From positions 1 to 64,000 of the forward strand of contig NZ_JAAMFI010000001.1 of the NCBI RefSeq assembly GCF_018437225.1: 64,000 nucleotides of DNA, read 5' to 3'. A model generated the notes under the pieces. The model had not been told where the DNA came from. It saw only the letters and a list, made by a program, of their open reading frames with translations, and did no database searches. Below, piece by piece: positions 1-7,353 of this stretch. The translations under genes and the position numbers were made by a program. Every line of letters begins with the position of its first letter. Position 1 is the stretch's first letter. This DNA comes from Fructobacillus papyriferae. GTDB lineage: Bacteria; Bacillota; Bacilli; Lactobacillales; Lactobacillaceae.

Positions 1-249
1 CCTTAGTACGAGAGGACCGGGATGGACATACCGCTGGTGTACCAGTTGTTCCGCCAGGAGCATAGCTGGGTAGCTACGTATGGATGAGATAAACGCTGAA
101 AGCATCTAAGTGTGAAACTCGCCTCGAGATGAGATTTCCCATCTAATGAATAGAGTAAGACCCCTCAGAGATGATGAGGTAGATAGGCTAGAAGTGAAAG
201 TTCGGTGACGGATGGAGCGGACTAGTACTAATCGGTCGAGGACTTAACC
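1..249 (+). rRNA. 23S ribosomal RNA, 3' end (partial)
   Basis: The window opens inside 23S rRNA. The sarcin-ricin loop (AGTACGAGAGGACC) lies at about 5-18, and the conserved 3' end (ACTAATCGGTCGAGGACTTAACC) ends near 249. The 5' part is outside the window. The exact 3' end is estimated from the conserved terminal helix. It is followed by a spacer of about 80 nt with no tRNA, then 5S. Confidence 0.95.
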
Positions 250-328
250 AAAGAGTCAAATGAGTAAAGGGATATTTAAGGAAAAAGAGAAGTAAGGATT
301 ATTTAGTTTTGAGTGTAAAAGCTCAAAA

Positions 329-448
329 GGTGTCGTGTTGATGGCAAAGAGGAACCACCTGTACCCATCTCGAACACAGAAGTTAAGCTCTTTAGCGCCA
401 AAAGTAGTTGCCGGAACGCTGGCTGCGAGGATAGGACGACGCGATGCC
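329..448 (+). rRNA. 5S ribosomal RNA
   Basis: The conserved 5S core (ACCCATCTCGAACACAGAAG) is present. The two ends pair as helix I: GGTGTCGTG at 329-337 with CGCGATGCC at 440-448, nine pairs including G-U wobbles. This sets the ends to within a few bases and gives 120 nt, against a usual 115-120. It is the last gene of the rRNA operon. Short ORFs across it are spurious. Confidence 0.93.
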
Positions 449-458
449 TGTACATATG

Positions 459-494
459 AAAGACCAGTCAAGCAATTGACTGGTCTTTTCTTTT
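459..494 (+). terminator. rRNA operon terminator
   Basis: Inverted repeat AAAGACCAGTCAA / TTGACTGGTCTTT with a tiny loop, followed by TTCTTTT. It lies 10 nt after 5S and ends the rRNA operon. No tRNA genes follow. Confidence 0.9.
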
Positions 495-626
495 ATAAAT
501 TGGTTTCGAAAAAAGACCAAGTTTTCGATTCTTGGTGGGCTGTCATTTTATTTCGACCTTTTGTATAATAGTAAGTAAATACTAGATGAATTTCGAGTAG
601 TCTTCTGGTGAAACAGAGGTGATCTG

Positions 627-1334
627 ATGGAAATGGAACGCATAAACGATAACACCATCCGTGTAATGGTCGAAAACGACGATTTGAAGGATAGGGGGAC
701 TTCGGTTCGTGACCTATTATCGGACCGCAATAAAATTGAATCTTTTTTCTACAACATTCTTTCGGAATTAGACACGGAGGATGAGTTTGTCGACAACGAC
801 AAAGTTTCATTCCAAGTGTTGCCCAACCAAAATGGTTTGGAATTGTTTATTTCTCGTTTGGATGATGAGGAATCTCTTGGAAACTTTTTGAACTCGTTAA
901 CTGAAGGTCAAAAACAAGAAGGTGATCAAGACGAAAAGGGGCTTTCGGCTATCGACGAGCTTTCGCTTGACAAGAAGGTCGCTTTGCAAGAAGAAGATCT
1001 GAGTAAGGGCCAATCATCTGAATCGTCTGTTTCTACGACTGGTCGGATTGAAGTAATCGCTGTTGAAGACTTCGAAACCTTGTTGTCCTTGACTTCAGTC
1101 TTAGATAACTTTTCGGGCCGCTCTTTTGTCTATCGGTATAAGGATCAGTATTTCTTGTCCGTTGATGCCCGTTATTTGGAGTGGACGGCTGCTGAAATGA
1201 ATGCCTTTTTTGCAACGCTGATTGAATACGGTCGTTTTTCTAAGTTATCAGACTCTTTTTTGTCTGAGCATGGTGAAGTTCTCTTTGAAGGCCGAGCAAT
1301 TCAGTCGTTGAATGCGATTTTTGCTTCTCGCTAA
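627..1334 (+). CDS. mecA: Adaptor protein MecA
   Basis: A 235-aa protein of the MecA family. In Firmicutes these proteins deliver substrates (ComK, unfolded proteins) to the ClpC unfoldase. The N-terminal part (about 1-80, starting MEMERINDNTIRVMVENDDL) and the C-terminal alpha/beta part (about 135-235) match the two-domain family plan; the acidic linker between them is rich in E, D, K and Q. The ATG is preceded by AGAGGTGATCTG. A TATAAT at 564-569 is the likely -10, giving a leader of about 55 nt. It stands alone downstream of the rRNA operon, and clpC is not in the window. Confidence 0.9.
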   Translation: MEMERINDNTIRVMVENDDLKDRGTSVRDLLSDRNKIESFFYNILSELDTEDEFVDNDKVSFQVLPNQNGLELFISRLDDEESLGNFLNSLTEGQKQEGDQDEKGLSAIDELSLDKKVALQEEDLSKGQSSESSVSTTGRIEVIAVEDFETLLSLTSVLDNFSGRSFVYRYKDQYFLSVDARYLEWTAAEMNAFFATLIEYGRFSKLSDSFLSEHGEVLFEGRAIQSLNAIFASR

Positions 1335-1397
1335 TTTGGTTCGCATGGAAAATCAAAGTCTTGTATAATAGTCTTATCTTATTTATGGAGTTTCTTT

Positions 1398-1808
1398 ATG
1401 CAATTGTTTAGCTTTATTACCCTAATTCTGATTTTCATTTTGGCTTTTTACGTGATTTCCAATTTAATGACTCGGTTTCTTGCCAAGCAGCGTGGGACGG
1501 TATTGAAGGCCGATCAGTTTGTTTCAAAGGCACAGGAATCAAATGGTCAGTTGATCGATGTCCGTGAAAAGCAACCGTTCAAGCGTCATCACTTGAAAGG
1601 GGCACGTAATATGCCTGCACTGACTTTCTCACAGGGAAAATCGGGCTTGCGTAAGGATATGCCAATCTTTTTGTATGGGGACACGCTACAAGCAGCGAAC
1701 GGTGTGGCGAAGCAATTAAAAAAAGAAGGTGCTGATAAAAAGCAGGTCTTTTTGATGGCCGGTGGTTTTCGTCAATATGTTGCGCGTCAAAACAATCAGC
1801 GTAAATAA
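1398..1808 (+). CDS. Membrane-anchored rhodanese-like protein lacking the active-site cysteine
   Basis: A 136-aa protein. Residues about 3-25 form one membrane helix, followed by a rhodanese fold (LIDVREKQPFKRHHLKGARNMP, then a central strand and a C-terminal MAGGF segment). Rhodaneses use a Cys at the start of the loop after the central strand to carry sulfur; here the loop reads YGDTLQAANG with no Cys, so sulfurtransferase activity is unlikely. It resembles the YqhL/YibN-type single-domain rhodaneses. A TATAAT at 1374-1379 suggests its own promoter, and the RBS is TATGGAGTTTCTTT. It converges with the DUF3042 gene across a shared terminator. Confidence 0.85.
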   Translation: MQLFSFITLILIFILAFYVISNLMTRFLAKQRGTVLKADQFVSKAQESNGQLIDVREKQPFKRHHLKGARNMPALTFSQGKSGLRKDMPIFLYGDTLQAANGVAKQLKKEGADKKQVFLMAGGFRQYVARQNNQRK

Positions 1809-1839
1809 AAAAGAATCGCTGGGTTAGCGATTCTTTTTT
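1807..1839. terminator. Bidirectional terminator
   Basis: Perfect 14-bp inverted repeat AAAAAAGAATCGCT / AGCGATTCTTTTTT with a 5-nt loop. U-tracts on both strands let it serve the rhodanese gene on the plus strand and the DUF3042 gene on the minus strand. Confidence 0.9.
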
Positions 1840-1855
1840 ATTTGAAACGAAATGA

Positions 1856-2041
1856 TTAGAAGCGTGACTGGTGGGCCGCTTTCGAACGACGAACAGCTTG
1901 CTTGGAAACGTCTTCATATTCTTCGTCTGCTTTTTCTTGTGGTGCAACAACGGCCTTCTTGTAACCAAAAGCAGTGGCTGCGGCAGCTGCGGCGGATCCA
2001 AGAACGCCAGCGATCAATCCAGATTTAAATCCCTTTGACAT
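1856..2041 (-). CDS. DUF3042 family small membrane protein
   Basis: A 61-aa protein. It has a short cationic start (MSKGFKSG), a glycine/alanine-rich membrane helix (about 8-28), and a charged tail ending in Lys/Arg-rich residues. This is the layout of the DUF3042 family of Lactobacillales, whose function is unknown. The RBS AAAGGAG lies 6 nt before the ATG. It is divergent from miaA, with 80 nt between the two starts. The assignment rests on length and composition, not on a catalytic motif. Confidence 0.8.
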   Translation of the reverse strand: MSKGFKSGLIAGVLGSAAAAAATAFGYKKAVVAPQEKADEEYEDVSKQAVRRSKAAHQSRF

Positions 2042-2121
2042 GTCAATCTCCTTTTTTTAACTTGTTTTCTATTATCGTCGATTTTGCTTCATTTGTAAAT
2101 GTGAAGCAAGAAAGGATACCA

Positions 2122-3030
2122 ATGGATTCTAATCAACTCATTGTCATTGCTGGACCAACGGCTTCTGGAAAAAGCAGTCTGGCCATGGACTTAGCCGAAC
2201 AATTTAATGGCGAAATTGTTTCTGCCGATTCGATGCAGGTCTATAAAGATCTTGATATCGGGACGGCCAAAGCTGATGCTAAGGAACTTGCCCGTGGACC
2301 GCAGTGGTTACTTGATTTGGTTGATATGAAAGAGCAGTTCTCAGTAGCGGACTTTGTCAAAGAAGCTGATCAGGCGATTGCTGCGATTCGAAAGCGGGGG
2401 AAGCTGCCCATTGTGGTTGGTGGCACTGGTTTTTACGTTAAAGCACTCTTAGGCCAGCAGAAACTGGATTTTGCACCTTCAAACGAAGAAGAACAGCGGA
2501 TTGATGCCAAACGGTCGTTGACTGATTTGGTTGACGAGCTCAAGAAAATAGCTGATGAAAACTTATTCAAACGGGTTGATCTGAAGAATAAAGCTCGGGT
2601 CCTTCGGGCCTTGCAGATTGCCCGTCACGGCAAAAAGACGGAAGAAGCGCCGAAAAGACCGATCTACAACGCCTTGGTCTTAGGACTTGACTGGCCACGG
2701 GAGAAGCTCTATGAGCGAATTAACGATCGGGTCTTAGTCATGCTGGAAAAGGGGCTAGAAAACGAAGCAAGAGCACTCTACGATGCTGGTGGACTTGCCT
2801 TGCAAGCTGGTCGTGGAATTGGCTATAAGGAATTTTATCCTTATTTTGAAGGAACAATGACCAAAGAGACGGTGATTTTTTTGATTCAGCAGGACTCGAG
2901 GCGCTATGCCAAGCGCCAATTGACCTATTGGCGTCACCAAATTGAAGGGCTCGAATGGATTGACGGACAAAAGCCGTTTGCTGAAGCTGTCAACCGTGTA
3001 ACGAATTTTTTAGAAGAAAAGGATAACTAA
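2122..3030 (+). CDS. miaA: tRNA dimethylallyltransferase MiaA
   Basis: A 302-aa enzyme that transfers a dimethylallyl group to adenosine 37 of tRNAs reading UNN codons. The P-loop GPTASGKS is near the N terminus, followed by the DSMQVYKDLDIGTAK segment and the GGTGFYVKALL motif, then the insertion domain. The ATG at 2122 is chosen because AGAAAGGA sits just upstream and the protein then begins MDSNQLIVIAGPTASGKS, as in the family; the open frame extends upstream to 2035 without a ribosome site. The stop codon is directly followed by the ATG of a 57-aa gene, so the two are translationally linked. Confidence 0.95.
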   Translation: MDSNQLIVIAGPTASGKSSLAMDLAEQFNGEIVSADSMQVYKDLDIGTAKADAKELARGPQWLLDLVDMKEQFSVADFVKEADQAIAAIRKRGKLPIVVGGTGFYVKALLGQQKLDFAPSNEEEQRIDAKRSLTDLVDELKKIADENLFKRVDLKNKARVLRALQIARHGKKTEEAPKRPIYNALVLGLDWPREKLYERINDRVLVMLEKGLENEARALYDAGGLALQAGRGIGYKEFYPYFEGTMTKETVIFLIQQDSRRYAKRQLTYWRHQIEGLEWIDGQKPFAEAVNRVTNFLEEKDN

Positions 3031-3204
3031 ATGGATTACGCACAAGCTTTGTTAGATTTACGAAACGGCGAGATTGAAGCCATTACTGTCGAGCCCCAAA
3101 ATTTCCCTGCTTTTCAGAAAGCTTGGTCTGCTTTTCCTTATCAAAACACGGTCAAGGGCATTGCCCAACGTGCCGGAAAAGTCACTTACGTTCGCTCAAA
3201 ATAG
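3031..3204 (+). CDS. Small conserved-looking protein coupled to miaA (57 aa)
   Basis: The ATG at 3031 follows the miaA stop codon with no gap (TAAATG), so translation is probably coupled. The 57-aa product starts MDYAQALLDLRNGEIEAITV and ends in a basic stretch (VKGIAQRAGKVTYVRSK). There is no membrane helix or signal peptide. The alternation of acidic N-terminal half and basic C-terminal half, together with codon use like its neighbours, supports a real gene. I do not recognise the family, and the function is unknown. Its promoter is presumably that of miaA. Confidence 0.7.
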   Translation: MDYAQALLDLRNGEIEAITVEPQNFPAFQKAWSAFPYQNTVKGIAQRAGKVTYVRSK

Positions 3205-3300
3205 GGTGTTCAATGAGTTGATTTGTGCTACAATATTAGCAAGTAAACTAAAATTATAAATGGCCAGCTATCGGCTTGGCCCTAATTGAGAGGCAAGATT

Positions 3301-4308
3301 GTGGCATTATCTTTTGGACAACATAACGTCGGTATCGACTTGGGAACAAGCAACACTTATGTATACGTAGAAGGCAAGGGAATCGTCTTACGTGAACCTT
3401 CTGTTGTGGCTCGAAATACTGAAACCAACGAAATTATTGCAGTCGGTGAAGAAGCCCGTGCCATGCTTGGACGCACACCCGCTTCCATTGCGGCGATCCG
3501 CCCAATGCGTGATGGCGTAATCGCGGATTACGATACAACGGTTGCCATGATTTCTTATTACTTGAAGAAGGCCCTTGGTGGTCGCGTTGGTAAGCCGTTT
3601 GTAACGCTTGGTGTCCCAGCAAAAATTACGGCTGTAGAACGTCGAGCCGTTATTGATGCTGCCCGTGTGGCAGGCGCTCGTGATGCCTATGTCTTGGAAG
3701 AACCATTTGCCGCAGCGATCGGTGCTGGCCTTCCAGTTATGGAACCAACCGGATCGATGGTGGTTGATTTTGGTGGCGGAACGACGGATGTTGCAACGAT
3801 TTCGCTTGGTGGAATTGTTTCATCTCGTTCGACGCGTTTTGCCGGTGATAAGTTAAACGAATCGATCAGTTCTTATGTTCGTAATAACTACAACCTAGCC
3901 ATTGGTGAAACGACGGCTGAACGCTTGAAGATCGAGGTCGGAACGGTTTCTTTGCAAGATGCCAAGGAGATGTCCGCATCAACGGCTCGTGGTCGTGATC
4001 TATTGACTGGGTTGCCAAAGACAATTGAAGTACAGGCAATCGATATTGCGCAGGCTATCCAAGACCCCGTTAACGAAGTGGTTAATGCGATCCGCGAAAC
4101 ACTGGAGTCAACCCAACCTGAAATCGCTGCTGATGTGATCGATCATGGGATGGTTTTGACTGGTGGTGGCGCTCAATTGCGTGGCTTACCTGAAATGATT
4201 GAAGCCGTAACCAAGGTATCGGTTATTGTGGCTGAAGAACCAATGGACGCCGTTGTAAAGGGCGTTGGTGAGTCTTTGAAGTCACTTGAAATTTTGCGCC
4301 GTAATTAA
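3301..4308 (+). CDS. mreB: Rod-shape determining protein MreB
   Basis: A 335-aa actin-like ATPase that organises lateral cell-wall synthesis. The phosphate-1 motif VGIDLGTSNTYVYV lies near the N terminus. The phosphate-2 motif (VVDFGGGTTDVA) and adenosine motif (LTGGGAQLRG) follow in order. I chose the GTG at 3301, 8 nt after GAGAGG, because the protein then starts MALSFGQHNVGIDLG; an upstream TTG at 3286 has no ribosome site. An extended -10 (TGCTACAAT, 3226-3234) probably drives it. A strong hairpin separates it from mreC. Confidence 0.95.
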   Translation: MALSFGQHNVGIDLGTSNTYVYVEGKGIVLREPSVVARNTETNEIIAVGEEARAMLGRTPASIAAIRPMRDGVIADYDTTVAMISYYLKKALGGRVGKPFVTLGVPAKITAVERRAVIDAARVAGARDAYVLEEPFAAAIGAGLPVMEPTGSMVVDFGGGTTDVATISLGGIVSSRSTRFAGDKLNESISSYVRNNYNLAIGETTAERLKIEVGTVSLQDAKEMSASTARGRDLLTGLPKTIEVQAIDIAQAIQDPVNEVVNAIRETLESTQPEIAADVIDHGMVLTGGGAQLRGLPEMIEAVTKVSVIVAEEPMDAVVKGVGESLKSLEILRRN

Positions 4309-4320
4309 GAAAGTTTTAGA

Positions 4321-4349
4321 AAAAGCGTAGCGCTTGCGCTACGCTTTTA
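4321..4349 (+). terminator. Terminator-like hairpin between mreB and mreC
   Basis: AGCGTAGCGC / GCGCTACGCT with a 2-nt loop, flanked by A5 upstream and TTTTATTT downstream. It could end mreB transcripts or, by read-through, set the level of mreCD. Confidence 0.8.
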
Positions 4350-4375
4350 TTTGTCAGCGCAGAGGGGAATGAAGC

Positions 4376-5230
4376 ATGCGTAAAATCTTTTCATCGCGAA
4401 CCGTTGTGTTACTAATGGTTGGCTTCCTGATGGTGGCCGGTCTAATCGCAGGTTCGAACTGGTGGGCAAAGAAAACCAATAATCCGCCATTCTTCCAACG
4501 AGTGGTCAACGATTTGACTGGTGGTGTTGCCAAAATTATCTCGATTCCGACAAACGCTGTCGGAACAAGAGCCAATTCGTTGGCTAATTTGCTGAACACC
4601 TTTTCTGAGAATAAGGCCTTGAAAGCTAAGGTGGATGGATACGCTCAAAATAAGGTTAAACTGCAAACGGTAGAAGACGAAAACCGGTCGCTAAAAAAGC
4701 AACTTGAATTAAAGAAAACAATGACCGATTATGACACGATCTCTGCCGTGACGATTTCACGCTCACCAACTACTTGGAATTCACAGTTAGTGATTGATAA
4801 AGGGGCCAAATCAGGTGTGAAAAAAGGAATGGCTGTTATGGGCGATTCAGGCATCATTGGAATGGTGACCGAGGTCAATACCGTCAACTCGAAAGTCACC
4901 TTGATTTCTGATACTTCAGAAGATACCAACCGAATTGCGATTACGGTGAAGGGGGGATCGGGTGACACAAACGGTATCGTTACGGATTACGATGCTGACA
5001 AGAAATTGTTAGTCATGAGTTCCATTGCTAATTCGGCCAACATTAACAAGGGCGATACCGTCGTTACCTCTGGGCTTGGCGGTCTGGTTCCTTCTGGCCT
5101 TTTGGTTGGAAAGATTGCTGATGTTACGACAGATTCTTACGGGTTGTCGAAAAAGATTTATATCGAACCGTCTTCTGACCTTTCTAAAATCGCTACGGTT
5201 CTGGTCGCAAAGAAAGAGATGGATGCTTAA
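4376..5230 (+). CDS. mreC: Rod-shape determining protein MreC
   Basis: A 284-aa bitopic protein that links MreB to the extracellular wall-synthesis machinery. It shows an N-terminal membrane helix (about 9-28), a coiled-coil (about 75-110, KVKLQTVEDENRSLKKQLEL), and a beta-rich extracytoplasmic domain containing the family segments VIDKGAKSGVKKGMAV and VVTSGLGGLVPSGLLVGKI. The ribosome site AGAGGGGA precedes the ATG. The mreD start directly follows its stop, so the two are co-translated. A hairpin upstream makes co-transcription with mreB partial. Confidence 0.93.
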   Translation: MRKIFSSRTVVLLMVGFLMVAGLIAGSNWWAKKTNNPPFFQRVVNDLTGGVAKIISIPTNAVGTRANSLANLLNTFSENKALKAKVDGYAQNKVKLQTVEDENRSLKKQLELKKTMTDYDTISAVTISRSPTTWNSQLVIDKGAKSGVKKGMAVMGDSGIIGMVTEVNTVNSKVTLISDTSEDTNRIAITVKGGSGDTNGIVTDYDADKKLLVMSSIANSANINKGDTVVTSGLGGLVPSGLLVGKIADVTTDSYGLSKKIYIEPSSDLSKIATVLVAKKEMDA

Positions 5231-5755
5231 ATGGCAGGTTGGCAATTGATTCGTTTCCAATTCATTTTCCCTCTCATCTTACTTGTTTTGTTTTTGATGG
5301 ACGGAAACCTGGCGGCTTCACTCGGTTTTTTGATGAAAGAACCGATTCATGCCATGCCAATGATGACCTTTACTTGGCTTTTTTACGCCATTCAATTTGG
5401 CGTTGAAAAAAAGCTGCCTTATTACACCTATGTGGTTCTTTTCGGCATTTTGTTCGATGTGTTTTATACCGGAATCTTGGGAACCTATACCTTGGCCTTT
5501 TTGGTTGGGACCTTTGCGATGGAAAAGTTACGTCCTTACTTTGATGAACGGATGATGTCTGGCTTACTCTTGCTCTTAATCGGCTTGATGATTTATCTTT
5601 TCGTCACTTATGTGGCTGGACAGTTGATTGGGGCTGCCAACTTGAGTTTGCTGGCATTCATTGTTTATCTGTTCATGCCAACGGCATTGTTCAATTTAGT
5701 TGTCGCAGCTATTTTTTACTACCCGGCTTGGGGGTTGTTCCAACGTTTGGGATAA
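5231..5755 (+). CDS. mreD: Rod-shape determining protein MreD
   Basis: A 174-aa integral membrane protein with about five hydrophobic segments, the usual size and topology of MreD. It acts with MreC and the RodA/PBP elongation complex. The ATG follows the mreC stop directly (TAAATG), with GATGGATG just upstream. In lactobacilli mreBCD is often followed by minCD; here an amino-acid transporter with its own T-box leader comes next. Confidence 0.88.
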   Translation: MAGWQLIRFQFIFPLILLVLFLMDGNLAASLGFLMKEPIHAMPMMTFTWLFYAIQFGVEKKLPYYTYVVLFGILFDVFYTGILGTYTLAFLVGTFAMEKLRPYFDERMMSGLLLLLIGLMIYLFVTYVAGQLIGAANLSLLAFIVYLFMPTALFNLVVAAIFYYPAWGLFQRLG

Positions 5756-5757
5756 GC

Positions 5758-5786
5758 TTGCAAAGTCCCTTCGTCCCCGTTATAAT
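5758..5786 (+). promoter_or_regulatory. Promoter of the T-box / amino-acid ABC transporter operon
   Basis: TTGCAA (5758-5763), a 17-nt spacer, then TATAAT (5781-5786). Transcription would start near 5793, just before stem I of the T-box leader. Confidence 0.85.
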
Positions 5787-5793
5787 AAACAGA

Positions 5794-6045
5794 AGATAAA
5801 TCGTTGACTAGGCGAGTAGCAAAGACGTTTCTTTCAGGAAGCTTACGGTCATTGGAAGTAAGCAGAAGCCCTTTTGTGAACCACCCCTAGGAGTGTGCTA
5901 GTGAATTATAGTAGCTAACATCGGTTGTGCCCGTTACGCACGAACGTTTTCAAACGTTTTGAGATTTCGCCAGCAATGGTGGGATAACGATGAGGTGGGA
6001 CCGCGTCTATTCGCCCTCTAAGCATGTCGCTTGGAGGGCTTTTTA
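5794..6045 (+). promoter_or_regulatory. T-box riboswitch with terminator, probably histidine-specific
   Basis: The T-box sequence AGGTGGGACCGCG (5993-6005) is followed by a terminator (GCCCTC / GAGGGC, 6012-6045, T5 tail). Stem I is recognisable: base helix CTAGG (5808-5812) with CCTAG (5886-5890), the AGTA element at 5815-5818, and an apical hairpin GCTTAC/GTAAGC. The specifier loop reads GTGAACCACCCC (5876-5887), so it could be CAC (His, 5882-5884), ACC (Thr) or CCA (Pro). The acceptor-binding bulge is UGGG, whose variable G pairs with a C discriminator base; in bacteria that is typical of tRNA-His, so I favour CAC. Uncharged tRNA should allow read-through into the transporter genes. Confidence 0.9.
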
Positions 6046-6069
6046 TATGTTGTAACTTTGGAGAAAATG

Positions 6070-6711
6070 ATGGAAAACATGACAGCTTTCTTACCGGGCA
6101 TTTTGTCCGGCTTACAGATGACACTCGGTGTCTTTTTTATCACCATTATTGGGTCAGTTCCTTTGGGTATTTTGGCCTCTTTGGCCATGAAGTCGCCCTA
6201 CTTTACCATTCGATGGCTCGTTAATGGTTATATCTGGATTATGCGTGGTACGCCATTGCTGTTGCAGTTGATCTTTATTTATTATGGCTTAGCTATGGTG
6301 GGCGTTCCGTTTACTCGATTCGAGGCTGCGGCCTTTGCATTTATCATTAATTATGCGGCCTACTTAGCTGAGATTTTCCGTGGTGGTCTACAGTCCGTTC
6401 CCCAGGGGCAGTTTGATGCCGCCCAGGTTTTGGGACTGTCGAAAACGCAGACTTTTTTCAAAGTGGTATTACCACAGGTTGTTAAAATTGTTGTCCCATC
6501 CTTTGGAAACGAGGTCGTTAACTTAGTTAAGGATACGTCTTTGATCTACGTTATTGGGTTGGGCGATATTCTTCGTGCTGGTTCGATTGCGGCTGCCCGG
6601 GACGTGACCTTGGTTCCTTATCTGATTGTTGGTGCCCTTTATTTGATCATGACGGCTGTTGTGACGGTGCTCTTGCGCGCCAGTGAAAAGCGCTTGAATG
6701 TGTGGAGGTAA
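6070..6711 (+). CDS. Amino-acid ABC transporter permease (HisM/GlnP type)
   Basis: A 213-aa permease with about five membrane helices. It carries the EAA-loop signature of the polar amino-acid permease family around PQGQFDAAQVLGLSKTQTFFKVVLPQ. The start at 6070 is preferred because GGAG (6060-6063) lies 6 nt upstream; the frame runs open to 6031, but that stretch belongs to the terminator hairpin of the leader. It is the first gene of a three-gene importer (permease, ATPase, binding protein). The T-box leader makes an amino acid, most likely histidine, the substrate. Confidence 0.88.
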   Translation: MENMTAFLPGILSGLQMTLGVFFITIIGSVPLGILASLAMKSPYFTIRWLVNGYIWIMRGTPLLLQLIFIYYGLAMVGVPFTRFEAAAFAFIINYAAYLAEIFRGGLQSVPQGQFDAAQVLGLSKTQTFFKVVLPQVVKIVVPSFGNEVVNLVKDTSLIYVIGLGDILRAGSIAAARDVTLVPYLIVGALYLIMTAVVTVLLRASEKRLNVWR

Positions 6712-6714
6712 ACC

Positions 6715-7353
6715 ATGATTGAAATCAAAAATTTATCCAAACAATATGGCGAAAAAGTAATTTTTAACGATTTATCGTTAACCTTAAACGATGGTGAAAT
6801 CTTATCCATTTTGGGACCATCTGGCATTGGAAAGACCACGCTGATCAAGACGTTGACTGGCTTAGAAGAAGCCCAGTCTGGTGAAATTGTGATGGATGGC
6901 CGGGAATATGCCGTTTCCGATTCAGCCTTTACTTCTCAAATTGGTCTGATTTTCCAAGATTTCAACCTCTTTCCACATCTCACAGTCGAAGAAAACATCA
7001 TGTTGGCTCCCTTGACAGTGAAGAAGATGGTGCGAGTTGATGCTGAAACGAAAACGGCTGATCTATTGGCTAAATTAGGTTTGTCTGATCAAGCGAAGCT
7101 TTACCCATACCAACTTTCGGGTGGCCAAAAGCAGCGGGTGGGCATCGCTCGGGCCCTGGCCATGGATCCACAGGTCATCGCCTATGATGAACCGACTTCT
7201 GGTCTGGATGAAAAGGCAACCGATCAGGTGGCAGATGTCATGCTAACGCTTAAAAAAGAGGGGGTCTCACAGATTGTCGTGACACACGACCTGCCTTTTT
7301 CCAAGAAGGTAGCAGACAAGACCTTTGATTTTGAAAAAGAGGTCGCACGATGA
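6715..7353 (+). CDS. Amino-acid ABC transporter ATP-binding protein
   Basis: A 212-aa ATPase with Walker A GPSGIGKTT, Q-loop FQDFNLFPHLTV, signature LSGGQKQRVGIARAL, Walker B VIAYDEPTSGLD and switch His in VVTHD. It is slightly shorter than the usual 240 residues of GlnQ-type subunits, ending soon after the H-loop. It starts 4 nt after the permease stop, behind GTGGAGG, and its end overlaps the binding-protein gene by ATGA, so the three genes are translated as one unit. Confidence 0.92.
   Translation: MIEIKNLSKQYGEKVIFNDLSLTLNDGEILSILGPSGIGKTTLIKTLTGLEEAQSGEIVMDGREYAVSDSAFTSQIGLIFQDFNLFPHLTVEENIMLAPLTVKKMVRVDAETKTADLLAKLGLSDQAKLYPYQLSGGQKQRVGIARALAMDPQVIAYDEPTSGLDEKATDQVADVMLTLKKEGVSQIVVTHDLPFSKKVADKTFDFEKEVAR

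Noticed and set aside
335-568. Open frame across the 5S rRNA and its terminator
   Set aside because: It overlaps the 5S gene and terminator and has no ribosome site; it is a by-product of stable RNA sequence.
6031-6069. Upstream extension of the amino-acid permease
   Set aside because: These codons lie in the T-box terminator hairpin; a ribosome site fits the ATG at 6070.
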